A DNA stretch of 64,000 nt from Acidimicrobiales bacterium (GCA_014239555.1 JAAZYR010000002.1:62001-126000); one strand, 5' to 3'. Counted from the first letter of the stretch, positions 16,400 through 25,756 are shown. Made by a program: numbers and translations. Notes: generated from the letters alone by a model not told the origin.

Positions 16400-17202
16400 G
16401 ATGACGTCTCCTCGTCGGCATTCTTATCTTTCACCTGTCGGCCCAAATAGGCCTCCACCACCTTTGGGTCGTTCGCAACACGATCGTACGAACCTTGAGC
16501 GATAGTCTCACCGTGATCGAGGACCACTACACGGTCCGACACATCGCGGACCACGCTCATATCGTGCTCGATCATGACGATCGTGAAGCCCCATTCGCTT
16601 CGTAGCCGACCAATTAGACCAGTTAGCTCAGCTGATTCTCGTGGATTCATCCCTGCTACTGGCTCGTCAAGAAGTAACAACCGGGGTCGAGTTGCCATTG
16701 CTCGCGCTATCTCAAGTCGGCGCCGGTTGGCATATGACAGAACTGATGCCGGCTGGTTAAGCCGATATCCGGTCAGACGCGAGCCGAAGAAGGAGAGCAC
16801 TTCTTCGCCATATTCTCGAATCGCGATTTCCTCCGACTTGAAAGCTTTGGTTTGTAATAGTGCGCCAAAAATCTTTTGGCCGGTCCGACAGTGCTGGGCA
16901 ACCATGACATTTTCCAGAATCGTCATATTCGCGAAGAGGCGAACGTTCTGAAATGTCCTGGCTATGCCGCGCTCAGTCACCTGACTGGGATCTAGGTTTA
17001 GGAGAGACTCCCCTTCGAAAAGGATCTCCCCTGAGGTCGGAGTGACCATCCCACTAATCATGTTGAAGAAAGTCGTCTTGCCAGCTCCATTGGGTCCAAT
17101 GACACTGACAATTTCGCCCTCTTCGACATGGAAATCCAGGCTCCTCAGGGCATGGAGACCACCAAATGTGACACTTAGATCGCGGATTTGAAGCATGTTC
17201 AC
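16396..17202 (-). CDS. livG: Branched-chain amino acid ABC transporter ATP-binding protein LivG
   Basis: The second ATPase of the importer, 268 residues. Walker A is GPNGAGKTT. The LivG-type segment GIARTFQNVRLFANMTILENVMVAQH is present, the signature loop reads LSYANRRRLEIARAM, and Walker B is LLLDEPVAGMNPRE. DHGETIAQGSYDRVANDPKVVEAYLG is the standard C-terminal tail. It overlaps livM upstream and livF downstream by 4 bp each, so the three are translationally coupled. Confidence 0.94.
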   Translation of the reverse strand: MNMLQIRDLSVTFGGLHALRSLDFHVEEGEIVSVIGPNGAGKTTFFNMISGMVTPTSGEILFEGESLLNLDPSQVTERGIARTFQNVRLFANMTILENVMVAQHCRTGQKIFGALLQTKAFKSEEIAIREYGEEVLSFFGSRLTGYRLNQPASVLSYANRRRLEIARAMATRPRLLLLDEPVAGMNPRESAELTGLIGRLRSEWGFTIVMIEHDMSVVRDVSDRVVVLDHGETIAQGSYDRVANDPKVVEAYLGRQVKDKNADEETSS

Positions 17203-18983
17203 GGCGAATCCTCGTCGTCGGTGTCAATCTCACCTTTTAGCCAGGCGTCTTGGAGAAACTCGTCTTGGTGAAGTTCTCGGCTACGTCGCACATTGGGAAC
17301 CAGACCTTCGGGACGTTTGAGCATCATCCATATAAGTAACGCACCGTAAATCAGAAGTTTGAATTGGCTGAACTCCTGCAACAAACCCGGCTGTTTCGGG
17401 CCGCCTAATACGCCGATCAGTACCAGAGCACCGACGATGACCCCGGCAATGTTTCCCATACCACCAACGATGACCACGACGAGGATGATGATTGATACGA
17501 GCATGAGGAAGCTGGTCGGAAAGATCGAACCGACCTTTGCTGAGAAAATTGCGCCAGAAAAGCTCGCTAGTACTGCGCCAACAACGAAAGCCATCAATTT
17601 GGTGTTTGTGGTGTTCACTCCCATCGCTTCAGCGACGTCCTCGTCTTCTCGGATCGCCATCCAGGCACGACCAAGTCTTGAATTTTCGAGACGCCATGAG
17701 ATGTATACCGCGATCCCACAGAAAACCAAGACCAGTAAGAAGACTGATCTGGGGTCGGTACCTTTTACTGTCCCTATTCCAACGTCGACTCCAGGAATGT
17801 TGGTAATTCCTTGAGCCCCACCGAACCAGCCAGATAACCAGTCGCTCAAGAACAACAATCGAATAATCTCACCGAATCCGAGAGTCACGATCGCTAGATA
17901 GTCGCCGCGCATTCGGATAACGGGCGCGCCGATGAACAGCCCTACTAACCCGGTCAAGACAATGACGATGATTAACGCGATCGGCCATGGCAACTCAGGT
18001 GAGAATCCAGGCGAGTTGGGAGAAGTAAGTACCGCTGTGGTGTAACCCCCAACTGCAAAGAACGCGACATAGCCAAGGTCAAGGATTCCCGCCAACCCGA
18101 CGACAATATTGAGACCCAAGGCCAGCAAGACGAACATGCCAACATTGGCCAGCAATTCGTTAGTGATTTTTCCGAGAAAGAACGGGAGGATCAGTAGCAG
18201 TGCTGCGCCAACCCCTAGGAGAACTAGGTTGACTCGACTGCGCTCATCTGGGGGCATCTTCTGAACGCGAGCACGCACTCCCTTGATCCGGCTGCCTACC
18301 AATAGGGGGATTGCGATCGCGAGCACAGCTACGAGGAGAGCTCCAAGGATTTCTAGACCACCACGCTTGTAGTAGATGAAGTCGGTCAAGACCTCCAGTC
18401 CGAATCCCTCAAGTAAGTCAGTAAGGAACGTTTCTAGAACGGAAACTAGGAGGACAGAGAGTACGACGGTCATCGTCTTGGCCCGAATCGTCGCAGGCAC
18501 TACATGCATCGCTCCGCCCAAAAGCCCCAGTGTCGTCCCAAGAACGACCCAGATCAACATGCCCAACGTCGTAGAACGATTGAAGGAAAGCAGGTCGAGA
18601 AGTTGAGGACTCCAATTCACCAGCGGATCTCTAAGATCGAAGTTCTTCACCAGGATCATCAGTCCGACCAGACCAAGCGCACTGCCAAGTCCAACCAGCG
18701 CTCCGGCAGCTAGGTCTCTGGTATCTCTTTCTCTTTCGCCCATCCCCTCCAATACGACCTGACTACCGGCAAGGGTGGCTAACACAAAGGGAACCCAAAG
18801 AAGTGACAGGTACCCCAGACTCAAGACGGGGTAAACGATGCTTCGTCGGTCAAGTCCTATCGGCATCCCAGCCAGGGCGATAAACGCGCAGCTCAACGCC
18901 CCAATCAATGAGAACCTGATCTGCCGACGCCAGTCAAGCCCTGGGGCTTCGAAAGTCGAGGTGTCGTTGGTCGTCGCCGTCAT
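17199..18983 (-). CDS. livM: Branched-chain amino acid ABC transporter permease LivM (long form)
   Basis: An inner-membrane permease subunit of 594 residues, nearly twice the usual LivM length of about 300-420. The C-terminal half is the classical permease (LALGLNIVVGLAGILDLGYVAFFAVGGY, then RMRGDYLAIVTLGFGEIIRL, then RLGRAWMAIREDEDVAEAMG). The N-terminal 260 residues form an extra block of about six to seven hydrophobic helices, known from some actinobacterial LivM proteins. It overlaps livH and livG by 4 bp. A charged C-terminal tail (WLKGEIDTDDEDSP) ends the protein. Confidence 0.9.
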   Translation of the reverse strand: MTATTNDTSTFEAPGLDWRRQIRFSLIGALSCAFIALAGMPIGLDRRSIVYPVLSLGYLSLLWVPFVLATLAGSQVVLEGMGERERDTRDLAAGALVGLGSALGLVGLMILVKNFDLRDPLVNWSPQLLDLLSFNRSTTLGMLIWVVLGTTLGLLGGAMHVVPATIRAKTMTVVLSVLLVSVLETFLTDLLEGFGLEVLTDFIYYKRGGLEILGALLVAVLAIAIPLLVGSRIKGVRARVQKMPPDERSRVNLVLLGVGAALLLILPFFLGKITNELLANVGMFVLLALGLNIVVGLAGILDLGYVAFFAVGGYTTAVLTSPNSPGFSPELPWPIALIIVIVLTGLVGLFIGAPVIRMRGDYLAIVTLGFGEIIRLLFLSDWLSGWFGGAQGITNIPGVDVGIGTVKGTDPRSVFLLVLVFCGIAVYISWRLENSRLGRAWMAIREDEDVAEAMGVNTTNTKLMAFVVGAVLASFSGAIFSAKVGSIFPTSFLMLVSIIILVVVIVGGMGNIAGVIVGALVLIGVLGGPKQPGLLQEFSQFKLLIYGALLIWMMLKRPEGLVPNVRRSRELHQDEFLQDAWLKGEIDTDDEDSP

Positions 18984-20107
18984 GCTCGCTCATCATCCGA
19001 CAGCCGCTCGCCAAAGAGCCCGCTCGGTCGCACCAACAGGACAAAGATGAGAACGGCAAACGCTACGGCGTCACGAAGCTGTGAAACTCCATCAACTCCG
19101 AGCGGTTCCAGCAGCACCAGCGGCGCCGTTGCCTCCGCTGCACCAAGAGAAAGCCCGCCCGCCATAGCCCCGCCGAGGTTTCCAATCCCGCCGACCACTG
19201 CCGCGCTAAATGCTTTAATGCCTGGCAAGAATCCAGTGGTGTGGATCACACTCCGGAACAGAATCCCCCATAAAATTCCCGCAACTCCAGCCATAGCACC
19301 ACCGACCGCGAACGTTTTGACGATGGTTCGATTTACATCGATACCCATAAGGGCCGCGATTTCTTTGTCCTCTGCGACTGCTCGCATTGCCTTGCCGGTT
19401 CTCGTTCGTTCCACCAGAAACCACAAACCTGCCATTGAGACGGCGGCGGTCAGCAACACAACGAGTTTTGTTCCCTCGATTTGAAAACCGATCAGCGATC
19501 TTTTTTGTGACAACCAGGCCGGTAATGCCGGGTAGGACTTCGCCCCAGGGCCGAGAAGAACTACTGACATGTTTTGGAGGAAGAATGAAACACCTATAGA
19601 CGTGATCAGCGGGATGAGTCGTGGGGCGCCTCGCAAGGGACGATAGGCAATACGTTCCATGATCACCGCCGTGGCGGTCGATATCAGAATTGATGTCACC
19701 ACTATGAAGAGAAGACACAAGAGAAACGCGTCCTCCCATAGGCCGGCGTCAGCCAACTTGTTCGAGGTAATCATTCCCGACATGGCTCCGACCATGAAAA
19801 CTTCCCCATGAGCGAAGTTAATGAAGCCCAATACGCCGTAAACCATTGAGTAGCCAAGCGCTATCAGTCCATACATGGCGCCTTGGGCTAGGCCTGTGAC
19901 TAGTAGACCTTTGAATTGTGGAGCGGTTAATCCTGTTGCGTCCGGGTTAGCCCACTGCGCGAACGGGTTCTGAGGGTTGATCTGCTGGGCAACGAATGCC
20001 AGAAGACCAACCGATATAACAACGATGAACGTGATCCGTATGAGCGTGAGAAACCGGTCAACCCACAGCACTCGAGTTGTAGGTTTCGCGTCGTGCGTCG
20101 TTGTCAC
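18980..20107 (-). CDS. livH: Branched-chain amino acid ABC transporter permease LivH
   Basis: The other permease subunit of the importer. About eight transmembrane helices include GLAQGAMYGLIALGYSMVYGVLGFINFAHGEVFM and the loop GKAMRAVAEDKEIAALMGID that contacts the ATPases. The start is uncertain: GTG at 20107 gives 375 residues, TTG at 20158 adds 17 more, and neither has a strong Shine-Dalgarno sequence. The TTG lies only 17 bp from a GC-rich hairpin that separates this gene from the binding-protein gene upstream. The C-terminus overlaps livM by 4 bp. Confidence 0.88.
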   Translation of the reverse strand: MTTTHDAKPTTRVLWVDRFLTLIRITFIVVISVGLLAFVAQQINPQNPFAQWANPDATGLTAPQFKGLLVTGLAQGAMYGLIALGYSMVYGVLGFINFAHGEVFMVGAMSGMITSNKLADAGLWEDAFLLCLLFIVVTSILISTATAVIMERIAYRPLRGAPRLIPLITSIGVSFFLQNMSVVLLGPGAKSYPALPAWLSQKRSLIGFQIEGTKLVVLLTAAVSMAGLWFLVERTRTGKAMRAVAEDKEIAALMGIDVNRTIVKTFAVGGAMAGVAGILWGILFRSVIHTTGFLPGIKAFSAAVVGGIGNLGGAMAGGLSLGAAEATAPLVLLEPLGVDGVSQLRDAVAFAVLIFVLLVRPSGLFGERLSDDERA

Positions 20108-20174
20108 CTTGGTTCCAGAAAGTAGAAGCGAATTGAGACGCCGTATCAAGTTCGCCAACGTGGATAGCCGACAT

Positions 20175-20211
20175 TCGGCCCCGACCCGGCTACATGCCGA
20201 ATCGGGGCCGA
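20175..20211 (-). terminator. GC-rich hairpin between the binding-protein and permease genes
   Basis: TCGGCCCCGA (20175-20184) and TCGGGGCCGA (20202-20211) form a perfect 10-bp inverted repeat with a 17-nt loop. A second, mutually exclusive pairing is ATTCGGC (20173-20179) with GCCGAAT (20196-20202). It sits in the 118-170 bp gap after the binding-protein gene and before livH on the minus strand, and has no T-run after it. The likeliest role is protecting the 3' end of the binding-protein message or partly attenuating read-through, giving more binding protein than permease, as in many ABC operons. The role is inferred. Confidence 0.5.
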
Positions 20212-20276
20212 TATCGATTCAAGAGTAACTAATCCCTCAAGAAAGCGGATCAGCTTTACCCATTAAAGGGCGAGAA

Positions 20277-21566
20277 TCAGGGAGCGTATTCAAACACTAC
20301 GTTCTCAAGCGAAGCCCCGAAATCTGAAGAGTCATTCTGAACAACGGTGATGCGTTGAGCACCACAGTCGCCAAAGTCATCACAAGACAAGGTCCCGATG
20401 ATGCCTTTGTAACCCGTCAGGTTGTCCAAGTATTCACGGACGCCAGCTCGATCAATGACCAGATCGTCTCCGTCCGAATACGAAGCAGCCTTGATGGCCT
20501 CCAAAAGAATCGTGGTGGCATCGTAGGAGTGCGCCCAGAATGGAGCCTCTGGTGGGTTTCCGTTATTTGACTCGTAATCAGCGAGGAACTTCTCCGCTGT
20601 GGCACCGGTGCTTTGGTTGGTGTTGCTGCCATAACGAAGATCTGGACCCGAGAGGTACATGCCATCAGCTTGAGATAATTCCATGAAGCTTTGGACCTGC
20701 AGACCATCAGCGCCAAGTAGCACGGTGCCTTCAAGTCCTGATACTCCCGGAGCCTGATCGGCGACCAAGTCACCTGCGGGCTGGAAGATCGGGAAGAAAA
20801 GGGCGCCAGGTGAACCGGCAGCAATTTCAGTTAGCACTGGGACCATGTCGGTGTCTTCTTTGTTCACACCAGTGAAGCCGGTGACAGTGCCTCCGAGGCC
20901 TTCAAAAGCGTCAGCGAAGGCTTGCGCTAGTCCTTGGGTGTACGGGTCGCCGTCATGGATAGCGGCGGCGGCGGTAATACCTAGTTCGTCATGGACAAAC
21001 TTAGCCATAGCGGCGCCTTGGAAAAGGTCGTTATGGGCAGTGCGGTAATAACCTGCGTGGTAATTATCGCCAGCTGTTCCCGCCAAATCAGACGTCAGAG
21101 CTGGTGAGGTGTTTGACGGGCTGATCATCACCATGCCAGCAGCGCTAATCAATGGCGAAGCGGCTGTAGCGGCGCCGGAACACGAGGTTCCGATTACACC
21201 AACGACATCATCGTCCGCAACGATGGTTTGAGCCGCAGCCTGACCACCGTCAGCGGAACAAAGGTCGTCAAGACCTGTGCCAATAGTGACGCTAAAGCCG
21301 TGAATGTCACCGAAGTCGGTAATGGCCTGCTCAACGCCACGCTGGTTTGGAATGCCCAGGAATGCGACGTCACCCGTAATTGCGTTCAACGAACGAATTT
21401 GGATGTCATCGCCAGCCTCTACGGTGACGGTTCCAAGGGAACCATCACCCAAGCTGTTTTCTTTATCGACGGCTGAACCTGAATCATCGTCAGACCCACC
21501 GCATGCAGCAGCGACTAGTGCAAATGCAAATAACACACTCAGTAGTCGCAGGAACTTGAACTTCAT
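20277..21566 (-). CDS. livK: ABC transporter substrate-binding lipoprotein (Leu/Ile/Val-binding family)
   Basis: The ligand-binding component of the importer, 429 residues. The ATG at 21566 is chosen because GGGGAGGG lies 7 nt upstream; a lipoprotein signal follows at once (basic MKFKFLR, a hydrophobic stretch, lipobox VAAAC with Cys22, then Gly-Gly and an acidic linker). The type-I periplasmic fold shows GIPNQRGVEQAITDFG, VVGVIGTSCSGAATAASPL and FWAHSYDATTILLEAIKAA. The ligand cannot be named from the sequence. It is first in the operon and separated from livH by a hairpin, which fits higher expression of this subunit. Confidence 0.92.
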   Translation of the reverse strand: MKFKFLRLLSVLFAFALVAAACGGSDDDSGSAVDKENSLGDGSLGTVTVEAGDDIQIRSLNAITGDVAFLGIPNQRGVEQAITDFGDIHGFSVTIGTGLDDLCSADGGQAAAQTIVADDDVVGVIGTSCSGAATAASPLISAAGMVMISPSNTSPALTSDLAGTAGDNYHAGYYRTAHNDLFQGAAMAKFVHDELGITAAAAIHDGDPYTQGLAQAFADAFEGLGGTVTGFTGVNKEDTDMVPVLTEIAAGSPGALFFPIFQPAGDLVADQAPGVSGLEGTVLLGADGLQVQSFMELSQADGMYLSGPDLRYGSNTNQSTGATAEKFLADYESNNGNPPEAPFWAHSYDATTILLEAIKAASYSDGDDLVIDRAGVREYLDNLTGYKGIIGTLSCDDFGDCGAQRITVVQNDSSDFGASLENVVFEYAP

Positions 21567-21720
21567 GAATGCACCCTCCCCGGGCGTAATAACGTGGCGC
21601 TGGAAGACGGTCCATCCAATGGACTTCATTGCACAACGCCGTGAACCTTCCGGAGTCTATGTGCCGCGACGAGCCATAGCGACCCCTTTGCTCATACAGC
21701 GTGCTCAAGACAGCTTTTCG

Positions 21721-22653
21721 ATGACTAGCCTCTCGACGATGGAGCGCACCACTCACAGCGCGATAGTTGATGATCGCAATGAACACATTGAGATTTGGAT
21801 CAATGGCGAATTTTTCGCGCGCCATGAAGCCAAGATCTCGGTATTCGACAGCGGATTTCTCGTTGGGGATGGAGTTTGGGAAGGAATACGACTACACAAG
21901 GGCAAATTCGCTTTCCTCAACAGGCATTTAGACCGGCTCTACGCTGGAGCCGCAGCTATCGACCTGGACATCGGACTTAGTCGCGACGAACTCTCAACTG
22001 CCCTGAACGCGACAGTGGAACGCAACTCGATGAGGGATGGCGTCCATGTCCGCCTAATGGTCACCAGAGGTAACAAAACAACTCCATCACAACACCCTTC
22101 TAATTGTGCTGGAGGACCAAATATCGTAATCATCGCCGAACACAAGACAGCAGATCCTGAGGTACGGCGAAATGGCATCACGTTGTTTACGACCACTGTG
22201 CGCCGGCCTGGACCCGAAATTCTCGACCAAAGGCTGAATTGCCACTCGAAACTGCACGAGGTCATCGCCTTAATTCAAGCAAACAAAGCCGGAGCAGATG
22301 AGGCCCTCATGCTCGACCCGACAGGGGCGGTCGCAACCTGCAACGCAACTAACTTCTTCTGCGTTAGTAACGGCAAATTACTGACTTCTTCAGGCCACTA
22401 CAACCTCAATGGCATAACTAGGCAGGTGGTATTGGAGGTTGCTCAAGCCAACGGGATTCGATCAGGAGAACAACCTTTCTCTCTCACTGATGTTTATTCC
22501 TCAACTGAGGCATTTGTTACCGGGACCTTTGGAGGGCTTACTCCCGTCGTCGAAGTAGACGGACGAGTCATCGGCGCGGGTAGCGAGGGACCAATGACAC
22601 GCCGACTACGAGATTTGTATGAATCAGCCGTAGAGGCGGATATCGAATCGTGA
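21721..22653 (+). CDS. Class IV aminotransferase (branched-chain/D-amino acid type)
   Basis: A PLP-dependent fold-type IV enzyme of 310 residues. IWINGEFFARHEAKISVFDSGFLVGDGVWEG is the family N-terminus, followed by GVHVRLMVTRG. The PLP lysine is probably in LNCHSKLHEVIA, ahead of GADEALMLD and NATNFFCV. The start ATG 21721 is one choice; 21739 is an in-frame alternative, and longer readings upstream would overlap the divergent livK region. The stop overlaps the GTG start of the sulfotransferase gene in GTGA, so the two are coupled. The pairing of this aminotransferase type with a sulfotransferase is seen in other bacteria and as fusions in eukaryotes, but no reaction is assigned. Confidence 0.82.
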   Translation: MTSLSTMERTTHSAIVDDRNEHIEIWINGEFFARHEAKISVFDSGFLVGDGVWEGIRLHKGKFAFLNRHLDRLYAGAAAIDLDIGLSRDELSTALNATVERNSMRDGVHVRLMVTRGNKTTPSQHPSNCAGGPNIVIIAEHKTADPEVRRNGITLFTTTVRRPGPEILDQRLNCHSKLHEVIALIQANKAGADEALMLDPTGAVATCNATNFFCVSNGKLLTSSGHYNLNGITRQVVLEVAQANGIRSGEQPFSLTDVYSSTEAFVTGTFGGLTPVVEVDGRVIGAGSEGPMTRRLRDLYESAVEADIES

Positions 22654-23360
22654 CCTTGCGGATCAACTGCTGGTCAGGGCCACGAAACATTTCGACCGCG
22701 TTGATGTATTCGTTTCGCGAGCGCTCTGATACCACTGTCGTTGATGAACCTCTCTACGCGCATTATTTACGGGTAACGGACAGAGACCACCCTGGGCGTG
22801 ACCAAGTTCTTAACGCCCAGAATCCCGACGGCGAGGTGGTCGTGCGCGACGTGTTGTGGGGTGAGTACAACTCTGACATCGTTTTTTTTAAACAGATGGC
22901 CCACCACCTCGTCGAACTAAACGAAGATTCCCTAGTCGGTTTCAAGAACATTCTCTTAACCCGAGATCCTCGAGACATGCTGCCATCGCTCGCCATACAG
23001 CTACCTGATGCGACGCTCGCAGACACAGGTTTGGCAAATCAGGTCCACTTGCTAAACAGTATTGTTGAGCATGGCGAAAAGCCGATTGTGATTGATTCCA
23101 GTGCCCTTTTAGGGAACCCCGAAAGTTTCCTGCACAGTCTTTGTGATCGCTTGGATATCAAACAGGACCCTTCGATGCTGTCGTGGGCTGCAGGTCCAAA
23201 GCCTGAAGACGGAGTGTGGGCTCCGTTTTGGTATCAGAATGTTCATAGTTCCACAGGGTTCGATCGTGGCCTTCCGTCTCGCCGCACGGTGCCGTCGAAT
23301 CTCGTTCCCGTCTTGGACGAAGCAATTGGCCTTTTCGACCGACTAATTGAGTTTGCGTAA
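22650..23360 (+). CDS. Sulfotransferase-family protein coupled to the aminotransferase
   Basis: A 236-residue P-loop sulfotransferase-like protein. The N-terminal WSGPRNISTALMYSF takes the place of the 5'-phosphosulfate loop that binds PAPS, and LTRDPRDMLPSLA is the 3'-phosphate site. DEPLYAHYL after the first helix carries the acidic/His residues typical of this subgroup. The C-terminus contains WAPFWYQNVHSSTGF. The start is GTG at 22650, overlapping the aminotransferase stop by 4 bp. It likely acts on the same metabolite as the aminotransferase. True sulfonate transfer is not shown; some members of this subgroup may act differently. Confidence 0.78.
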   Translation: MTLRINCWSGPRNISTALMYSFRERSDTTVVDEPLYAHYLRVTDRDHPGRDQVLNAQNPDGEVVVRDVLWGEYNSDIVFFKQMAHHLVELNEDSLVGFKNILLTRDPRDMLPSLAIQLPDATLADTGLANQVHLLNSIVEHGEKPIVIDSSALLGNPESFLHSLCDRLDIKQDPSMLSWAAGPKPEDGVWAPFWYQNVHSSTGFDRGLPSRRTVPSNLVPVLDEAIGLFDRLIEFA

Positions 23361-23371
23361 GTACTTCTCTA

Positions 23372-24349
23372 ATGCTTGTTCTTTCCGCAGAAGACGTAAC
23401 TGTGTGTCTGTCCATGGAAACCGCTATCGAGGGCATGCATCACGCGTACGCCGCATGCACCTCTGGTGACGCTGAAATGCCACTACGAACGGTCATTCCG
23501 TTAAGCGCGTCACCGAATCTTGCGATTTTCATGCCGGTGCACATCAAGGACTCTTCGGAAGTCGCTCTGAAATCGGTGATGTTCTCGCCGAACAATGAGC
23601 GGTTAGGTCTACCTGCAATCCAAGCCACGGTTCAAGTCTTCGATGCGGCGACCGGCACTCCCGTCGCCCTGATAGATGGAAGTGAACTTACTGCTATTCG
23701 CACAGCGGCCGGCGGTGGGGCTTCGATGGAGCTCTTAGCTCGAGAAGAGAGTCATTCACTAGCAATGTTGGGCAGCGGAACCCAGGCACGAGCAGGTATC
23801 GAAGCCGCATGTTGTGCCCGCGATATTGAGGTAATTCGACTGTTTAGCCCAACATACGGCAATGCTCAAAGGCTCGCTGACCGGCTTAGAGAAGAAGATT
23901 GGTGCCCTGAGATTCAGGTAGTCGGTAGTTCTAGCGAAGCGGTGTCGGACGCTGACGTCATATGGACTGCGACCACTTCCATATCCCCCACATTTCTGAA
24001 CGAGTCAGTCAAACCTGGAACCCACATTGTGGGGGTCGGGTCCTTCCAAACGTCCATGGTGGAAATACCCCCTACTTTGCTCGGAAGGGGCACGGTGTTC
24101 GTCGACCACACTGATGCATGTTGGGCTGAAGCGGGAGAAGTGATCGCTGCACGTGCTGAGGGGCTAATTCAGTCCGAAGATGTAAGGGAATTGGGGGAAG
24201 TGGTCTTAGGTAACCATCAGGGACGTTCCAGCGACGACGAAATCACGATTTTTAAGTCAGTCGGGATTGCCTGTCAGGACGCGGTGGCGTCTTCCTTAGT
24301 TGTTGCAGCAGCCAAACGGCTCCACATCGGCACAACGATAGATATCTGA
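23372..24349 (+). CDS. Ornithine cyclodeaminase/mu-crystallin family protein
   Basis: A 325-residue NAD(P)-binding protein of the OCD/mu-crystallin family, members of which act as ornithine or alanine dehydrogenases, ketimine reductases or imine-forming enzymes. The family features are LKSVMFSPNNERLGLPAIQATVQVFD, GSELTAIRTAAGGGASMELLA and the Rossmann motif LAMLGSGTQARAG. Near the C-terminus GVGSFQTSMVEIP and DHTDACWAEAGE complete the pattern. It follows the sulfotransferase gene by 11 bp and overlaps the next gene by one base. A ketimine reductase role beside an aminotransferase would make sense, but the substrate is unknown. Confidence 0.85.
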   Translation: MLVLSAEDVTVCLSMETAIEGMHHAYAACTSGDAEMPLRTVIPLSASPNLAIFMPVHIKDSSEVALKSVMFSPNNERLGLPAIQATVQVFDAATGTPVALIDGSELTAIRTAAGGGASMELLAREESHSLAMLGSGTQARAGIEAACCARDIEVIRLFSPTYGNAQRLADRLREEDWCPEIQVVGSSSEAVSDADVIWTATTSISPTFLNESVKPGTHIVGVGSFQTSMVEIPPTLLGRGTVFVDHTDACWAEAGEVIAARAEGLIQSEDVRELGEVVLGNHQGRSSDDEITIFKSVGIACQDAVASSLVVAAAKRLHIGTTIDI

Positions 24350-25179
24350 TGGCAGGCACGCGGCAACCACCGCCAGAAGCTCTTTTTGTACTCGGTGGCA
24401 TCTCTCAATATCTTGGCGCGGCTACCGCAGTGGGCCTGTTTTCTCAAATAGCGCCGGCAAGCGTGGCGCTGCTACGAGTGTTCGCCGCGAGCCTTATATT
24501 GATCGGCTTCCGTCGATCATGGCGACGCGCGTGGAATAAGCAGGACGTTATGTGGGCAGGCGCGTTCGGTGTCGTCCTGGCCTCGATGAACCTGTTCATT
24601 TATTTGGCCATGGATCGACTCCCGTTGGGAAACGCAGTGGCTATGGAATTTCTCGGTCCTGTAGCAGTGGCCGCTATTGGTTCACGCACTATTAGATCGA
24701 CACTTGCACTGATACTGGCCACTTCCGGAGTACTCATCTTGGCTGGACTTCAAAGTGAAGGCACGTCGCTCGGCGTTGTTTTTGCGCTGCTGGCAGGGGC
24801 GATGTGGGCCGGGTACATCGTCTTAGGTCACCGCGTCGCCCAAGACGGTCCCGCCGTCGACGGCTTAGGGGTAGGCATGTTTATCGGGGCCTTGGCCATA
24901 AGCCCATTGGGGATCGGGGGAGTCGGTGACGCTTTTACTAGTCCCGGTCTTCTGGGTCTCGCCCTCGCAACCGGCCTGCTATCCAACGTCATTCCGTATG
25001 GCATTGACCAGGTAGTAATGAAGAAAATTACTCGAGCAAGATTTGCCCTACTTCAGGCGCTGTTACCGGTGACTGCAGTGATAATAGGGTTCCTCGCGCT
25101 TAGTCAATCCCCCAGCGTCGCTGAGTGCTGCGGGATCGGCGCTGTGATGCTCGCCATAGCCGTCAGTGCGACGGAGTAA
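24349..25179 (+). CDS. EamA/DMT-family permease (RhtA-like)
   Basis: An inner-membrane permease of 276 residues with about ten transmembrane helices in two EamA repeats. LRVFAASLILIGFRRSWRRAW and LDRLPLGNAVAMEFLGPVAVA are the hallmarks of the RhtA/YdcZ-like exporters of amino acids or their metabolites. The ATG overlaps the TGA of the OCD gene (TGATG), so it is translationally coupled and the last member of the four-gene set beginning at 21721. Export or uptake of the product of that pathway is inferred. Confidence 0.88.
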   Translation: MAGTRQPPPEALFVLGGISQYLGAATAVGLFSQIAPASVALLRVFAASLILIGFRRSWRRAWNKQDVMWAGAFGVVLASMNLFIYLAMDRLPLGNAVAMEFLGPVAVAAIGSRTIRSTLALILATSGVLILAGLQSEGTSLGVVFALLAGAMWAGYIVLGHRVAQDGPAVDGLGVGMFIGALAISPLGIGGVGDAFTSPGLLGLALATGLLSNVIPYGIDQVVMKKITRARFALLQALLPVTAVIIGFLALSQSPSVAECCGIGAVMLAIAVSATE

Positions 25180-25212
25180 CAATTACCCAAGCAAGTGGAG
25201 CAGAATGAGGTC

Positions 25213-25692
25213 ATGACGGAGCCCGCCTACGAGCCGATGGAACACGAAGAAAAGCTCCAGTGGATGCTCGAAACCCACGGGTGGGGAATAGAGCCGGTCG
25301 CACCCTCGGACCGGGAGCACCTTCGCGCTGCGTACTCCTATACCTTTGGCCTTGAGGCATTGCTTGGGCATCCCGAGCTGGTCATTTTCGGTCTCGCTCC
25401 GGTCGCAGCTCGTGGATTACTCGACTTGATCGTTAACCACTTACGCTCCGGCGGATCGCTGCCTACGGGAGAGCTTTTCGATGGGCTACTCGATAACCAG
25501 CTTGTTAGCGCTCTCCTCGACATCGAAGTTTCTGAATTCGGTGACTATTTTCCGACGCTACCCCTGATTTATGGCGATCAACCGTGGCGTGTTCGTCAAT
25601 TTGTGTGGCCTGACCGGTCGGGTGCTTTGCCATGGGATAACCACTGGCCAGAAAACCTTAAATATGCACAACCCGTTATCGGCAATTGGTAG
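25213..25692 (+). CDS. DUF4262 domain protein
   Basis: A soluble protein of 159 residues, assigned to DUF4262 from its pattern: an N-terminal THGWGIEPV segment, AYSYTFGLEALLGHPELVIFGL, and a C-terminal FVWPDRSGALPWD. The function of the family is unknown. The ATG at 25213 has GAGG about 4 nt upstream; an upstream GTG at 25195 is less likely. It is 33 bp after the EamA permease gene on the same strand and could be on the same transcript, with no obvious functional link. Confidence 0.82.
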   Translation: MTEPAYEPMEHEEKLQWMLETHGWGIEPVAPSDREHLRAAYSYTFGLEALLGHPELVIFGLAPVAARGLLDLIVNHLRSGGSLPTGELFDGLLDNQLVSALLDIEVSEFGDYFPTLPLIYGDQPWRVRQFVWPDRSGALPWDNHWPENLKYAQPVIGNW

Positions 25693-25756
25693 CTCTTCTT
25701 GCTAGGTGCGCACAAGTGTGGCGGATCAAAGCGACACTTCGATGCCCTTAGAAGTT

